From positions 35,662 to 72,068 of the forward strand of contig NZ_KB891900.1 in assembly GCF_000373585.1 (NCBI RefSeq): a DNA stretch of 36,407 nucleotides, in the 5' to 3' direction. A model generated the notes under the pieces. That model did not search any database and was not told the origin of the DNA. It saw only the letters and a program-made list of their open reading frames with translations. This DNA comes from Streptomyces sp. MspMP-M5. GTDB taxonomy: Bacteria > Actinomycetota > Actinomycetes > Streptomycetales > Streptomycetaceae. Position 1 is the stretch's first letter. Each line of letters begins with the position of its first letter. Made by a program: the position numbers and the translations under genes. This document shows positions 23,484 to 31,843 of the stretch, in pieces.

Positions 23484-23726
23484 ATGCATTACCGGCGATT
23501 GCTCGGGGTGTCCGGGGTCGAACTTCGGACGCACGGCACAACCCTCTACAACAGCCTCTACCGCAGCGACGATCAGATGTTGGTCAACGCGCACGTCTGG
23601 GGCGTAAACGCGTACGGCGCACCCGTATGGCACCTGCGGCGAGACAGCGGCGGCGGGATGTTCGACAGCTACGTGGAGAGCTTCAACGCCGTATGGGATC
23701 AGGCAACGCCTGTACAGGAAGGCTAG
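23484..23726 (+). pseudogene. C-terminal remnant of a DUF5919-type regulator gene
   Basis: The frame encodes 80 residues including GVELRTHGTTLYNSLYRSDDQML, VNAHVWGVNAYGAPVWHLRR and DSYVESFNAVWD. I recognise this as the C-terminal part of the Streptomyces DUF5919-type XRE regulators, whose intact proteins carry an N-terminal helix-turn-helix and about 200 more residues. That part is missing, and the upstream DNA is the composite repeat. The reading frame itself is not broken and ends three bases before the NUDIX gene, the usual partner, so the original pair has lost its 5' portion. A functional short protein is possible but unlikely. Confidence 0.65.
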
Positions 23727-23729
23727 AAA

Positions 23730-24200
23730 GTGGCACGCACCGAGTACTACGACGATGCCGACGCGCCGAAGCCGAACAGCCTCGTCGTCGCTGCTTCAGC
23801 GGTCGTGACCGACGACAAAGGGCGAATCCTGCTGCAGCGCCGCCGAGACAATGACTTCTGGGCGCTGCCGGGCGGCGGAATGGACATCACCGACTCGCTA
23901 CCGGGAACGGCCGTGCGGGAGGTCAAGGAAGAGACCGGCTACGACGTGGAGATCACGGGACTGATCGGCACGTACACCGACCCGCGCCACATCATCGCGT
24001 ACAGCGACGGGGAGGTGAGGCGGCAGTTCAATGTGTGCTTTCGGGCGCGTATCGTCGGCGGCTCGCTGACCGTCTCCGACGAGAGCACGGAGGTCCGCTT
24101 CGTGGAGCCCGGCGAACTCCACGCGCTTCCCATGCATCACACCCAGCGGCTACGGCTCCAACACTTTCTGGAGGATCGGCCGATGCCTTATCTGGGATAG
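23730..24200 (+). CDS. NUDIX hydrolase, 156 aa
   Basis: Cytosolic hydrolase of nucleoside-diphosphate-linked compounds. The NUDIX box is GGGMDITDSLPGTAVREVKEETGY (split here as G49-D55 and R63EVKEETGY), with metal-binding Glu67 and Glu68 present; the first Glu of the consensus G-x5-E is Asp55. An N-terminal strand region (SLVVAASAVVTDDKGRILLQRR) is typical of MutT-like proteins. The GTG at 23730 follows AGGAAGG at about 23716. With the upstream DUF5919 regulator truncated, its promoter is probably lost, so expression may depend on the repeat region. Base use is less GC-biased than in neighbours. Substrate unknown. Confidence 0.9.
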   Translation: MARTEYYDDADAPKPNSLVVAASAVVTDDKGRILLQRRRDNDFWALPGGGMDITDSLPGTAVREVKEETGYDVEITGLIGTYTDPRHIIAYSDGEVRRQFNVCFRARIVGGSLTVSDESTEVRFVEPGELHALPMHHTQRLRLQHFLEDRPMPYLG

Positions 24201-24205
24201 TGCAA

Positions 24206-24252
24206 AGCCCCCGCACTCGTCGCCCGGACGCAGGGAGACGAACAAGGGGGCT
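24206..24252. terminator. Possible terminator between convergent genes
   Basis: AGCCCCC (24206-24212) can pair with GGGGGCT (24246-24252) across a 33-base loop, between the NUDIX gene and the convergent pore-forming-protein gene. The long loop makes this weak. Confidence 0.35.
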
Positions 24253-24337
24253 CCGCTGTCGGTCATTCCCAGAAGCCCGACTCGTCATCGTCATCTCTGA
24301 GGCTGCTGCCGGCTGATGACAGTGTGCCGCCCAGGGG

Positions 24338-25360
24338 CTACCGGCCGGCGTGGACGGCTCGTTTGCCGTTCTGGGTGAGGGGGACCGGGAGGGATCGGGG
24401 GGCGCTGCGCTTGGTGCGGCCGTCGAGGTCCTTTTGGACGACGTTGACGTTGACGGCCACGCCCTGGCCGCCGGCGAACTTTCCGCCGGCGAAGGCGTCC
24501 ACGCCGCCGGCGGTGATCTCGTAGCCGGTGGTGTCGGCGATGCCGTGGGCGCGGCAGTCGCGGAACACCTCCTCGATGGGGACGAACCACAGCCAGTGGT
24601 AGTCGCCGTCGTGGTTGAGATCGACCTTGTCGTTGAACCAGATCGCCACGGCTCCCGACATGCCGACCGTGGCCGTCCAGTCGATGTCGTACTTCTGGGT
24701 GCCGATGACCAGGGACGCCTCGATGGCCGACTTGGCCGGGATCTTGAGCGGGAGGTCGACGCCCCAGTTCTGGGTCTCCTTGTGGGTGTACTCCTGGGTC
24801 GAGGAGAGGTTCGTCTCGATCGACGTGGTCTCGGACACCTTGGCCACGGCCGGGATCTCCGCCGAGACCTCCATGGAGACGCCGATCTTCAGCGACTCGG
24901 TCACGGAGATCCGCAGATCCTGCTCGGTCGTCTTGCTCTGCTTGTAGATGACCTGCTGCTCGACGGCGGAGCCGTTGCGGTAGTTGGTGGTGACGGAGCT
25001 GACCTGGCCCGGTATGGGCGAGGGGGCCTTGGGGTCGTAGGTGATGCCGCGGTACTCCGTGCTCACCTGGTACTTGTGGTAGGCGCCCAGCTCGCCGCGC
25101 TGTCCGTAGTCCGTGGAGGCGGTGAAGCGGCAGCCGTGGGAGCCGGGGAAGCGTTCCCGGGCCATCCAGGTGCCCCACTTGTCGGTGATCTCCTGGAGGG
25201 AGAGGGCGGCCGCCTTGCGGGGCGGGGTGGCCGGGGCGGCGTTCGGCCGGCCGGATGCCGCGGCGGCGGTGCCCGCGGTCGCGAGGGATACCGGGACGGC
25301 CGCCGCGAGGCCGGCGGCGGGGACGGCGGCGAGGAGGCGGCGGCGGGAGACATGGGTCAT
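24338..25360 (-). CDS. Exported aerolysin/ETX-MTX2-like pore-forming protein, 340 aa
   Basis: Residues 1-36 are a Tat-type signal (SRRRLL at 5-10, hydrophobic core, AAAA before Ser36). The mature part shows the aerolysin-family core: long runs of alternating polar and hydrophobic residues, Ser/Thr/Lys/Glu-rich, from SSVTTNYRNG (121) to VGMSGAVAIWF (242), including TESLKIGVSMEVSAEIPAV and NWGVDLPLKIPAKSAIEASL, where the ETX/MTX2 pattern of a hydrophilic insertion hairpin (about 165-195) followed by a PP/IP-containing strand is expected. Cys77 and Cys269 may form a disulfide. The N-terminal receptor region is short (about 60-115). It should form a ring-shaped beta-barrel pore after secretion. 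No immunity gene is apparent. No clear Shine-Dalgarno; start from the signal peptide. Confidence 0.78.
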   Translation of the reverse strand: MTHVSRRRLLAAVPAAGLAAAVPVSLATAGTAAAASGRPNAAPATPPRKAAALSLQEITDKWGTWMARERFPGSHGCRFTASTDYGQRGELGAYHKYQVSTEYRGITYDPKAPSPIPGQVSSVTTNYRNGSAVEQQVIYKQSKTTEQDLRISVTESLKIGVSMEVSAEIPAVAKVSETTSIETNLSSTQEYTHKETQNWGVDLPLKIPAKSAIEASLVIGTQKYDIDWTATVGMSGAVAIWFNDKVDLNHDGDYHWLWFVPIEEVFRDCRAHGIADTTGYEITAGGVDAFAGGKFAGGQGVAVNVNVVQKDLDGRTKRSAPRSLPVPLTQNGKRAVHAGR

Positions 25361-25678
25361 GAGAGGGTCCCAATCCGAGGGGGCGGAACAGGGGAACTGT
25401 CTTGGGAAGCAATGCAATCGGCGATCTTCGGTCGCACATAGGGACTTTGGTCCCGAAATCGTGGATGTGGCGCGCAACCGGGGCACATGCGCGGGCGGGG
25501 GCGGCCCGTTCGCCGTGGCGCGCCATGGCAAGAAATCATGCAGGCGTGCTTGATTGTTTCTGGGGGTGCTGCCACCCTCGGTGCGCGCATCACCGCAACA
25601 GCTGTCAACGTGACGGTGTGTCAACATGCCCTGTCCGTAAGGGATATGGGCGTCGGGCGTGGGTGAGGAGAGCGTGCG
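25361..25678. other. Divergent promoter region, pore-forming gene and catabolic operon
   Basis: There is no gene here. Visible elements are the palindrome GGGAC-TTTG-GTCCC (25442-25455), two copies of TGTCAAC 16 bases apart (25603-25609 and 25619-25625; on the minus strand each contains TTGACA, a -35 consensus), a small palindrome GTCA-ACG-TGAC (25604-25614 region), and the Shine-Dalgarno GAGGAG at 25665-25670. The TGTCAAC pair may be promoter elements of the minus-strand gene or a regulator site; no clear -10 partner is seen. Confidence 0.45.
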
Positions 25679-26482
25679 ATGGCCGATCCGCGGGAGGTTC
25701 GGGAGGTCCTGGCGGACCTGCTGGCCGAGGGTGAGGAAGTGGACGGGCTGGTGGCGGGGCTGCCGGAAGCGGAGTGGGGGCGGGCGACCCCGGCCGCCGG
25801 ATGGAGCATCGCGCATCAGATCGCGCACCTGTTGTGGACGGACGAGCGGGCCGTGCAGTCGGCGGTCGATCCCGAGGGGTTCGGGCGGGAGGTGGAGGCG
25901 GCGCTCGCCGCGCCGGAGACGTTCGTGGACGAGGGGGCCGAGCGGGGCGCGCGGTCGGCGCCCGCCGAGCTGCTGGCGCGGTGGCGGGCGAGCCGGGCCG
26001 AGCTGCTGGAGGTACTGGCGGTACAGCCCCAGGGCGGGAAACTGCCGTGGTACGGGCCGCCGATGAGCGTGGCGTCGATGGCCACCGGGCGGCTGATGGA
26101 GACCTGGGCGCACGGGCAGGACGTGGCGGACGCGCTGGGGGTGCGGCGGGTGCCGACGGCCCGGTTGCGGCATGTGGCCCGGATCGGGGTGCGGGCCAGG
26201 GACTACGCGTATGCGGTGCACGGGCTGACGCCGCCGGGGGAGGAGTTCCGGGTCGAGTTGACGGGGCCCGGCGGCGAGGCGTGGGCGTTCGGGCCGGAGG
26301 GCGCGGCGCAGCGGGTGAGCGGGCCGGCGCTGGACTTCTGCCTGCTGGTGACGCAGCGGGCGCACCGGGACGAGGTCTCCCTGGTGGCGGTGGGGGCGGA
26401 CGCCGAGCGGTGGTTGGGCATCGCGCAGTCCTTCGCGGGGCCGGCGGGGGCGGGGCGGCGGCCGGGCGAGGTGCGGCGATGA
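25679..26482 (+). CDS. TIGR03084-family DinB/MDMPI-like metal-binding protein, 267 aa
   Basis: Protein of the mycothiol-dependent maleylpyruvate-isomerase-like (DinB-fold) group. The family signature is ATPAAGWSIAHQIAHLLWTDE (split as residues about 38-58), with a second metal-ligand region RLMETWAHGQDVADALG near 138-154; the histidines and glutamate there form the usual metal site. The second half matches the C-terminal domain of TIGR03084. The ATG at 25679 has GAGGAG nine bases upstream. It opens the operon and overlaps the AtuA-like gene by four bases (ATGA), so it is co-translated with it. A thiol-transfer or isomerase role within the pathway is inferred; no reaction is known to me. Confidence 0.88.
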   Translation: MADPREVREVLADLLAEGEEVDGLVAGLPEAEWGRATPAAGWSIAHQIAHLLWTDERAVQSAVDPEGFGREVEAALAAPETFVDEGAERGARSAPAELLARWRASRAELLEVLAVQPQGGKLPWYGPPMSVASMATGRLMETWAHGQDVADALGVRRVPTARLRHVARIGVRARDYAYAVHGLTPPGEEFRVELTGPGGEAWAFGPEGAAQRVSGPALDFCLLVTQRAHRDEVSLVAVGADAERWLGIAQSFAGPAGAGRRPGEVRR

Positions 26483-28197
26483 GGGGGCCCGGGCCGGAGG
26501 CGGTCGCGGAGCCGTTGCGGATCGGGAATGCGTCGGGGTTCTACGGCGACCGGTTCGAGGCGGTGCGGGAGATGCTGACCGGCGGGCCGCTGGACGTGCT
26601 GACCGGGGACTATCTGGCCGAGCTGACGATGCTGATCCTCGGGCGGGACCGGCTGAAGGACCCGCGGCTCGGCTACGCCAGGACGTTTCTGCGGCAGCTG
26701 GAGGAGGGGCTGGGGCTCGCCGTCGAGCGGGGCGTGAAGATCGTGACGAATGCGGGTGGGCTGAATCCGGCCGGACTGGCCGACGCGGTACGGGAGTTGA
26801 GTGCGCGGGTCGGGGTGCCGGTGCGGGTCGCGCACGTCGAGGGGGACGAGCTGCTGGGGCGGGGGTGGGGCGAGGGTGTGCTCACCGCCAACGCCTATCT
26901 GGGGGGTGCGGGGATCGCGGCGTGTCTGCGGGCCGGGGCGGATGTCGTGGTCACCGGGCGGGTGGCGGACGCGGCGCTGGTCAGCGGGCCGGCCGCGGCG
27001 CACTTCGGCTGGGCGGCGGACGATCACGACCGGCTGGCGGGGGCGGTGGTCGCGGGGCATGTGCTGGAGTGCGGGGCGCAGGCGACGGGCGGGAACTACG
27101 CGTTCTTCGAGGAGTTGGGGGACGTGCGGCGGCCGGGGTTTCCGCTGGCGGAGGTCCGTGCGGACGGCAGTGCCGTGATCACCAAGCACCCGGGGACCGG
27201 GGGAGCGGTGACGGTGGGCACGGTGACCGCCCAGCTGCTCTACGAGACGGCCGGCGCCCGCTATCCGGGGCCGGACGTCACGGCGCGGCTGGACACCGTA
27301 CGGCTCGCGGCGGACGGGCCGGACCGGGTACGGATCGACGGGGTGCGGGGCGAGGCGCCGCCGGCGACGCTGAAGGTCGGGCTGACCCGGATGGGCGGCT
27401 GGCGCAACGAGGTGGTGTTCGTGCTCACCGGCCTCGGGATCGAGGCCAAGGCCGAGCTGGTGCGCGGGCAGTTGGACGAGGCGTTGGAGCGGGCCGGGGG
27501 CCGTCCGCGGGAGGTGACCTGGACGCTGGCGCGGACCGATCACGCCGATGCGGGGGTGCAGGAGGAAGCGAGTGCGCTGCTGCGGCTGGTGGTGCGGGAC
27601 CCGGATGCCGAGGCCGTCGGGCGGGCCGTCAGCGGCGCCGCGGTCGAGCTGGCGCTGGCCAGTTACCCGGGCTTCCATGTGACGGCGCCGCCGGGGAAGG
27701 GCGCCCCGTACGGGGTGTTCGAGGCGGCGTATGTGCCGGCGGAGGATGTCCAGCAGGTGGCGGTGCTGCCGGACGGGGAGCGGGTGGCGATCGCGCCCGG
27801 GCCCGCGTCGGCGGACGAGCCGGAGGCCGTGGTGGGGGAGCTTCCGGAGCCGCTGCCGGACGGGCCGGTCCGGCGGGCGCCCCTGGGGCTCGTCGCCGGG
27901 GCGCGCAGCGGCGACAAGGGCGGCTCGGCCAACGTCGGGGTGTGGGCCCGGACGGACGACGGATGGCGGTGGCTGGCGCACGCCCTCACCGTCGAGCGGC
28001 TGCGTGAACTCCTGCCGGAGACCGCCGGGTTGGCGGTGCGACGGGAGGTGCTGCCCCGTTTGCGGGCGCTGAACTTCACGGTGGACGGGCTGCTGGGCGA
28101 GGGCGTCGCCTCGCAGGCCCGGTTCGATCCGCAGGCCAAGGCGCTGGGGGAGTGGCTGCGCTCCCGTCATGTGGAGATACCGGAGGTTTTGCTGTGA
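26479..28197 (+). CDS. AtuA-like (DUF1446) protein, 572 aa
   Basis: Homologue of AtuA, the protein of unknown reaction encoded in the Pseudomonas acyclic-terpene-utilisation cluster. The N-terminal DUF1446 part (1-about 450) starts LRIGNASGFYGDRF and contains GDYLAELTMLIL, KIVTNAGGLNP and GNYAFFEELGDV; the C-terminal part (about 465-572) is the AtuA-like ferredoxin-fold domain with ARSGDKGGSANVGVW. The two domains are fused here, as in several bacteria. ATG 26479 overlaps the previous stop; the GTGA overlap at 28194-28197 couples it to the carboxylase beta subunit. Association with branched-acyl-CoA carboxylases makes a role in the same pathway likely, without known chemistry. Confidence 0.9.
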   Translation: MRGPGPEAVAEPLRIGNASGFYGDRFEAVREMLTGGPLDVLTGDYLAELTMLILGRDRLKDPRLGYARTFLRQLEEGLGLAVERGVKIVTNAGGLNPAGLADAVRELSARVGVPVRVAHVEGDELLGRGWGEGVLTANAYLGGAGIAACLRAGADVVVTGRVADAALVSGPAAAHFGWAADDHDRLAGAVVAGHVLECGAQATGGNYAFFEELGDVRRPGFPLAEVRADGSAVITKHPGTGGAVTVGTVTAQLLYETAGARYPGPDVTARLDTVRLAADGPDRVRIDGVRGEAPPATLKVGLTRMGGWRNEVVFVLTGLGIEAKAELVRGQLDEALERAGGRPREVTWTLARTDHADAGVQEEASALLRLVVRDPDAEAVGRAVSGAAVELALASYPGFHVTAPPGKGAPYGVFEAAYVPAEDVQQVAVLPDGERVAIAPGPASADEPEAVVGELPEPLPDGPVRRAPLGLVAGARSGDKGGSANVGVWARTDDGWRWLAHALTVERLRELLPETAGLAVRREVLPRLRALNFTVDGLLGEGVASQARFDPQAKALGEWLRSRHVEIPEVLL

Positions 28198-29792
28198 CCG
28201 TCCTGCGGAGCGCGCTGGATCCGGCCGGGGCCGAGTACGCCGAGCGGCGGGCGGCGATGCTGGAGAAGCTCGGGGAGGTGGCGGCCGAGCATGCCAGGGC
28301 GCTGGCCGGCGGGGGCGAGAAGTACGTGGCCCGGCACCGCGGGCGGGGCAAGCTGCCGGCCCGGGAGCGGATCGAGCTGCTGCTGGACCCCGACACGCCG
28401 TTCCTGGAACTGTCGCCGCTGGCCGGCTGGGGCAGCGACTACGCGGTGGGGGCGTCGCTGGTCACCGGCATCGGGGTGATCGAGGGCGTGGAGTGCCTGA
28501 TCACCGCCAACGACCCGACGGTACGCGGCGGGGCGAGCAATCCGTGGACGCTGAAGAAGGCGCTGCGGGCCGACGAGATCGCGTTCGCCAACCGGCTTCC
28601 GGTGGTCAGCCTGGTGGAGTCCGGTGGCGCCGACCTGCCGAGCCAGAAGGAGATCTTCATCCCCGGCGGGGCGCTCTTCAAGGACCTGACGCGGCTGTCG
28701 GCGGCCGGGATTCCGACGGTCGCGGTGGTCTTCGGCAACTCGACGGCCGGCGGCGCGTACGTCCCCGGGATGTCGGACCACGTGATCATGGTGAAGGAGC
28801 GGGCCAAGGTCTTCCTCGGCGGGCCGCCGCTGGTGAAGATGGCGACCGGCGAGGAGAGCGACGACGAGTCGCTGGGCGGCGCCGGGATGCACGCCCGGAC
28901 GTCGGGGCTCGCGGACTACTTCGCCATCGACGAACCGGACGCGCTGCGGCAGGCGCGCCGGGTGGTGGCGCGCCTCAACTGGCGCAAGGCGCACGCCGAT
29001 CCGGGCCCGGCCGTGCCGCCCGAGTACGACGAGGAAGAGCTGCTGGGCATCGTCCCCGGCGACCTCAGGGCCCCCTTCGACCCGCGCGAGGTGATCGCCC
29101 GGATCGTCGACGGCTCCGACTTCGACGAGTTCAAGCCGCTGTACGGGGCGAGCCTGGCAACCGGGTGGGCGGAACTGCACGGCTATCCGGTCGGGATTCT
29201 CGCCAACGCCCGGGGCGTGCTGTTCAGCGCGGAGTCCCAGAAGGCCGCACAGTTCATCCAGTTGGCCAACCAGCGGGACATCCCGTTGATCTTCCTGCAC
29301 AACACCACCGGCTACATGGTCGGCAGGGAGTACGAGCAGGGCGGCATCATCAAGCACGGCGCGATGATGATCAACGCGGTGTCGAACTCGCGGGTGCCGC
29401 ACCTCTCCGTCCTGATGGGCGCCTCGTACGGGGCCGGGCACTACGGGATGTGCGGGCGGGCCTACGACCCGCGGTTCCTGTTCGCCTGGCCGAGCGCCAA
29501 GTCGGCGGTGATGGGGCCGCAGCAGCTCGCCGGGGTGCTCTCCCTCGTGGCCCGCGCCTCCGCCGAAGCGAAGGGGCAGCCGTACGACGAGGAGGGCGAC
29601 GCGGCGCTGCGCGCCATGGTGGAGCAGCAGATCGAGGCCGAGTCGCTGCCGATGTTCCTGTCCGGGCGGCTGTACGACGACGGCGTCATCGACCCGCGCG
29701 ACACCCGCACCGTCCTCGGCCTGTGCCTGTCCGCCGTGCACACCGCGCCGGTCGAGGGCGTGCGGGGCGGCTTCGGCGTCTTCCGGATGTGA
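28194..29792 (+). CDS. Acyl-CoA carboxylase beta (carboxyltransferase) subunit, MCC/GCC-like, 532 aa
   Basis: Carboxyltransferase subunit moving CO2 from carboxybiotin to an acyl-CoA. Both crotonase-like halves are present: GGASNPWTLKKALRADEIA and NSTAGGAYVPGMSDHVIM in the first, and GYMVGREYEQGGIIKHGAMM with GASYGAGHYGMCGRAYDPRF in the second. The motif GxGxYGMCGRAY is that of methylcrotonyl-CoA and geranyl-CoA carboxylases; propionyl-CoA carboxylases differ there. The GTG at 28194 overlaps the previous gene by four bases. Acting with the alpha subunit 14 bases downstream, the complex is expected to carboxylate a beta-methyl-alpha,beta-unsaturated acyl-CoA; whether a short (leucine) or long (terpene) chain cannot be read from the sequence. 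Confidence 0.94.
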   Translation: MTVLRSALDPAGAEYAERRAAMLEKLGEVAAEHARALAGGGEKYVARHRGRGKLPARERIELLLDPDTPFLELSPLAGWGSDYAVGASLVTGIGVIEGVECLITANDPTVRGGASNPWTLKKALRADEIAFANRLPVVSLVESGGADLPSQKEIFIPGGALFKDLTRLSAAGIPTVAVVFGNSTAGGAYVPGMSDHVIMVKERAKVFLGGPPLVKMATGEESDDESLGGAGMHARTSGLADYFAIDEPDALRQARRVVARLNWRKAHADPGPAVPPEYDEEELLGIVPGDLRAPFDPREVIARIVDGSDFDEFKPLYGASLATGWAELHGYPVGILANARGVLFSAESQKAAQFIQLANQRDIPLIFLHNTTGYMVGREYEQGGIIKHGAMMINAVSNSRVPHLSVLMGASYGAGHYGMCGRAYDPRFLFAWPSAKSAVMGPQQLAGVLSLVARASAEAKGQPYDEEGDAALRAMVEQQIEAESLPMFLSGRLYDDGVIDPRDTRTVLGLCLSAVHTAPVEGVRGGFGVFRM

Positions 29793-29806
29793 GGGAGGGG
29801 ATTCCT

Positions 29807-31765
29807 GTGACAACCAGCGATTCCGAGGCCGTGGCCGCGGCCGCGTCCGGGGCGGAGGGCGGCGTGGAGATCCGTTCGGTGCTCGTCGCCAACCGCGGCG
29901 AGATCGCCCGCCGCATCTTCCGCACCTGCCGCGAACTGGGCATCGCCACCGTCGCGGTGTACTCCGACGCGGACGCGGACGCCGCACACGTACGGGAGGC
30001 GGACCTGGCGGTGCGGCTGCCGGGCCGGGCGCCCGCGGACACCTATCTGCGCGGTGCGCTGCTGGTGCAGGCGGCGCTGGCGGCCGGGGCGGACGCGGTC
30101 CACCCGGGGTACGGGTTCCTCTCCGAGAGCGCGGCGTTCGCCGCGGCGGTGGCGGACGCCGGGCTGGTGTGGATCGGGCCGCCGCCGGCCGCCATCGAGG
30201 CGATGGCCTCCAAGACCCGCGCCAAGGAGCTGATGGCGGCGGCCGGGGTGCCGCTGCTGGCCCCGGTCGACCCGGCCGCGGCCGCCGCCGGGGACCTGCC
30301 GCTGCTGGTGAAGGCGGCGGCCGGCGGCGGCGGGCGGGGCATGCGGATCGTCCGCGAACTCGCCGAGCTGGAAGGGGAGTTGAGGGCGGCGCGGGCGGAG
30401 GCGGCGGCCGCTTTCGGGGACGGCGAGGTGTTCGCCGAGCCCTATGTGGAGGGCGGGCGCCATGTCGAGGTGCAGGTCCTCGCCGACGCGCAGGGCGACG
30501 TCTGGACGCTCGGCACCCGCGACTGCTCGCTCCAGCGCCGCCACCAGAAGGTCGTCGAGGAGGCCCCGGCCCCCGGGCTGCCCGACGCGCTCCGGGACAT
30601 CCTGCTCCGGGCCGCCGCCCAGGCCGCACGGGCCATCGGCTACCGGGGCGCGGGCACCGTCGAGTTCCTGGTCTCGCCCGACGGCCGCGGGTACTTCCTG
30701 GAGATGAACACCCGCCTCCAGGTCGAGCACCCGGTCACCGAGGAGATCTACCGGCTGGACCTGGTGGCCCTCCAGATCGCGGTCGCCGAGGGCCGTCCGC
30801 TGCCCGCCGTACTGCCCGAACCGCACGGCCACGCCGTCGAGGCCCGGCTCTACGCGGAGGACCCGGCGGCCGGCTGGCAGCCGCAGACCGGCACCGTGCA
30901 CCGCATCGCCGTACCGGACGGCGTCCGGCTGGACTCCGGGGTGAGTGACGGCGACACCGTCACCGTCCACTACGACCCGATGCTGGCCAAGGTGATCGCC
31001 TGGGCTCCGACCCGCGCCGAGGCCGTCCGCAAACTGGCGGGCGCCCTGCAACGGGCCCGTATCCACGGCCCGGTCACCAACCGCGAACTGCTGGTCCGCT
31101 CCCTGCGGCACCCCGAGTTCGCCACCGCCACCGGGCTCGACACCGGCTTCTACGACCGCAACCTCGCCGCCCTCACCGCACCGGAGACCGCCGGCGACGC
31201 CCTCTGCGCGCTGGCCGCCGCGCTCGCCGACGCGCACGGCCGCTCCCGCTTCGGGGGCTACCGCAACCTCCCGGCCGGCCCGCAGGTCAAGCGCTACGCC
31301 CGCGCGGACACCACCCACGAGATCCGCTACCGGCTCGGCCGGGAGGGGCTGACCGCCGAGGACTTCCCCGGCGTCCGGCTGGTCGCCCTGGCCGCGGACG
31401 AGGTGGTGCTGGACGTCGACGGACTGCGGCGGACCTTCACGGTCGCCCGCTACGGCGACGACCGGGTCCACGTCGACTCGCCCCTGGGCGCCCGCACGTT
31501 CACCGCGCTGCCCCGTTTTCCCGACCCCGCGGCCCGTACGGAGCCCGGTTCGCTGCTCGCCCCGATGCCCGGCACCGTCGTCCGGATCGCGGACGGGCTG
31601 GCCGAGGGCGACCGCGTGGAGGCCGGCCAGCCGCTGCTGTGGCTGGAGGCCATGAAGATGGAGCACAGGATCACCGCACCGGCGGCCGGCACCCTGACCG
31701 CCCTCCCCGTCCGGGCCGGCAGACAGGTCGAGGTGGGCACCCTGCTCGCCGTCGTCGCCGACTGA
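29807..31765 (+). CDS. Acyl-CoA carboxylase alpha (biotin carboxylase/BCCP) subunit, 652 aa
   Basis: ATP-dependent biotin carboxylase fused to its biotin carrier. The biotin carboxylase part (about 20-470) shows SVLVANRGEIARRIFRT, the ATP-grasp glycine loop AAGGGGRGMR and EMNTRLQVEHPVTEE; the C-terminal carrier has the biotinylation site EAMKMEH, Lys617. The length and architecture match MCC-alpha/AtuF. GTG at 29807 follows GGGAGGGG (29793-29800). It partners with the beta subunit just upstream. A biotin protein ligase must act in trans. Confidence 0.95.
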   Translation: MTTSDSEAVAAAASGAEGGVEIRSVLVANRGEIARRIFRTCRELGIATVAVYSDADADAAHVREADLAVRLPGRAPADTYLRGALLVQAALAAGADAVHPGYGFLSESAAFAAAVADAGLVWIGPPPAAIEAMASKTRAKELMAAAGVPLLAPVDPAAAAAGDLPLLVKAAAGGGGRGMRIVRELAELEGELRAARAEAAAAFGDGEVFAEPYVEGGRHVEVQVLADAQGDVWTLGTRDCSLQRRHQKVVEEAPAPGLPDALRDILLRAAAQAARAIGYRGAGTVEFLVSPDGRGYFLEMNTRLQVEHPVTEEIYRLDLVALQIAVAEGRPLPAVLPEPHGHAVEARLYAEDPAAGWQPQTGTVHRIAVPDGVRLDSGVSDGDTVTVHYDPMLAKVIAWAPTRAEAVRKLAGALQRARIHGPVTNRELLVRSLRHPEFATATGLDTGFYDRNLAALTAPETAGDALCALAAALADAHGRSRFGGYRNLPAGPQVKRYARADTTHEIRYRLGREGLTAEDFPGVRLVALAADEVVLDVDGLRRTFTVARYGDDRVHVDSPLGARTFTALPRFPDPAARTEPGSLLAPMPGTVVRIADGLAEGDRVEAGQPLLWLEAMKMEHRITAPAAGTLTALPVRAGRQVEVGTLLAVVAD

Positions 31766-31843
31766 CCCCGGCCGCACCACGGGCCCCCGCGCCGCCCCTC
31801 ACCCGCGATCCGCAGGCACTCACTCACCGCCCCAGGAGCCGTC

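Noticed and set aside
24338..25360. Bacteriocin or contact-dependent toxin with immunity
   Set aside because: No immunity gene or secretion-system markers are present; the fold type and Tat signal indicate a secreted beta-pore-forming protein.
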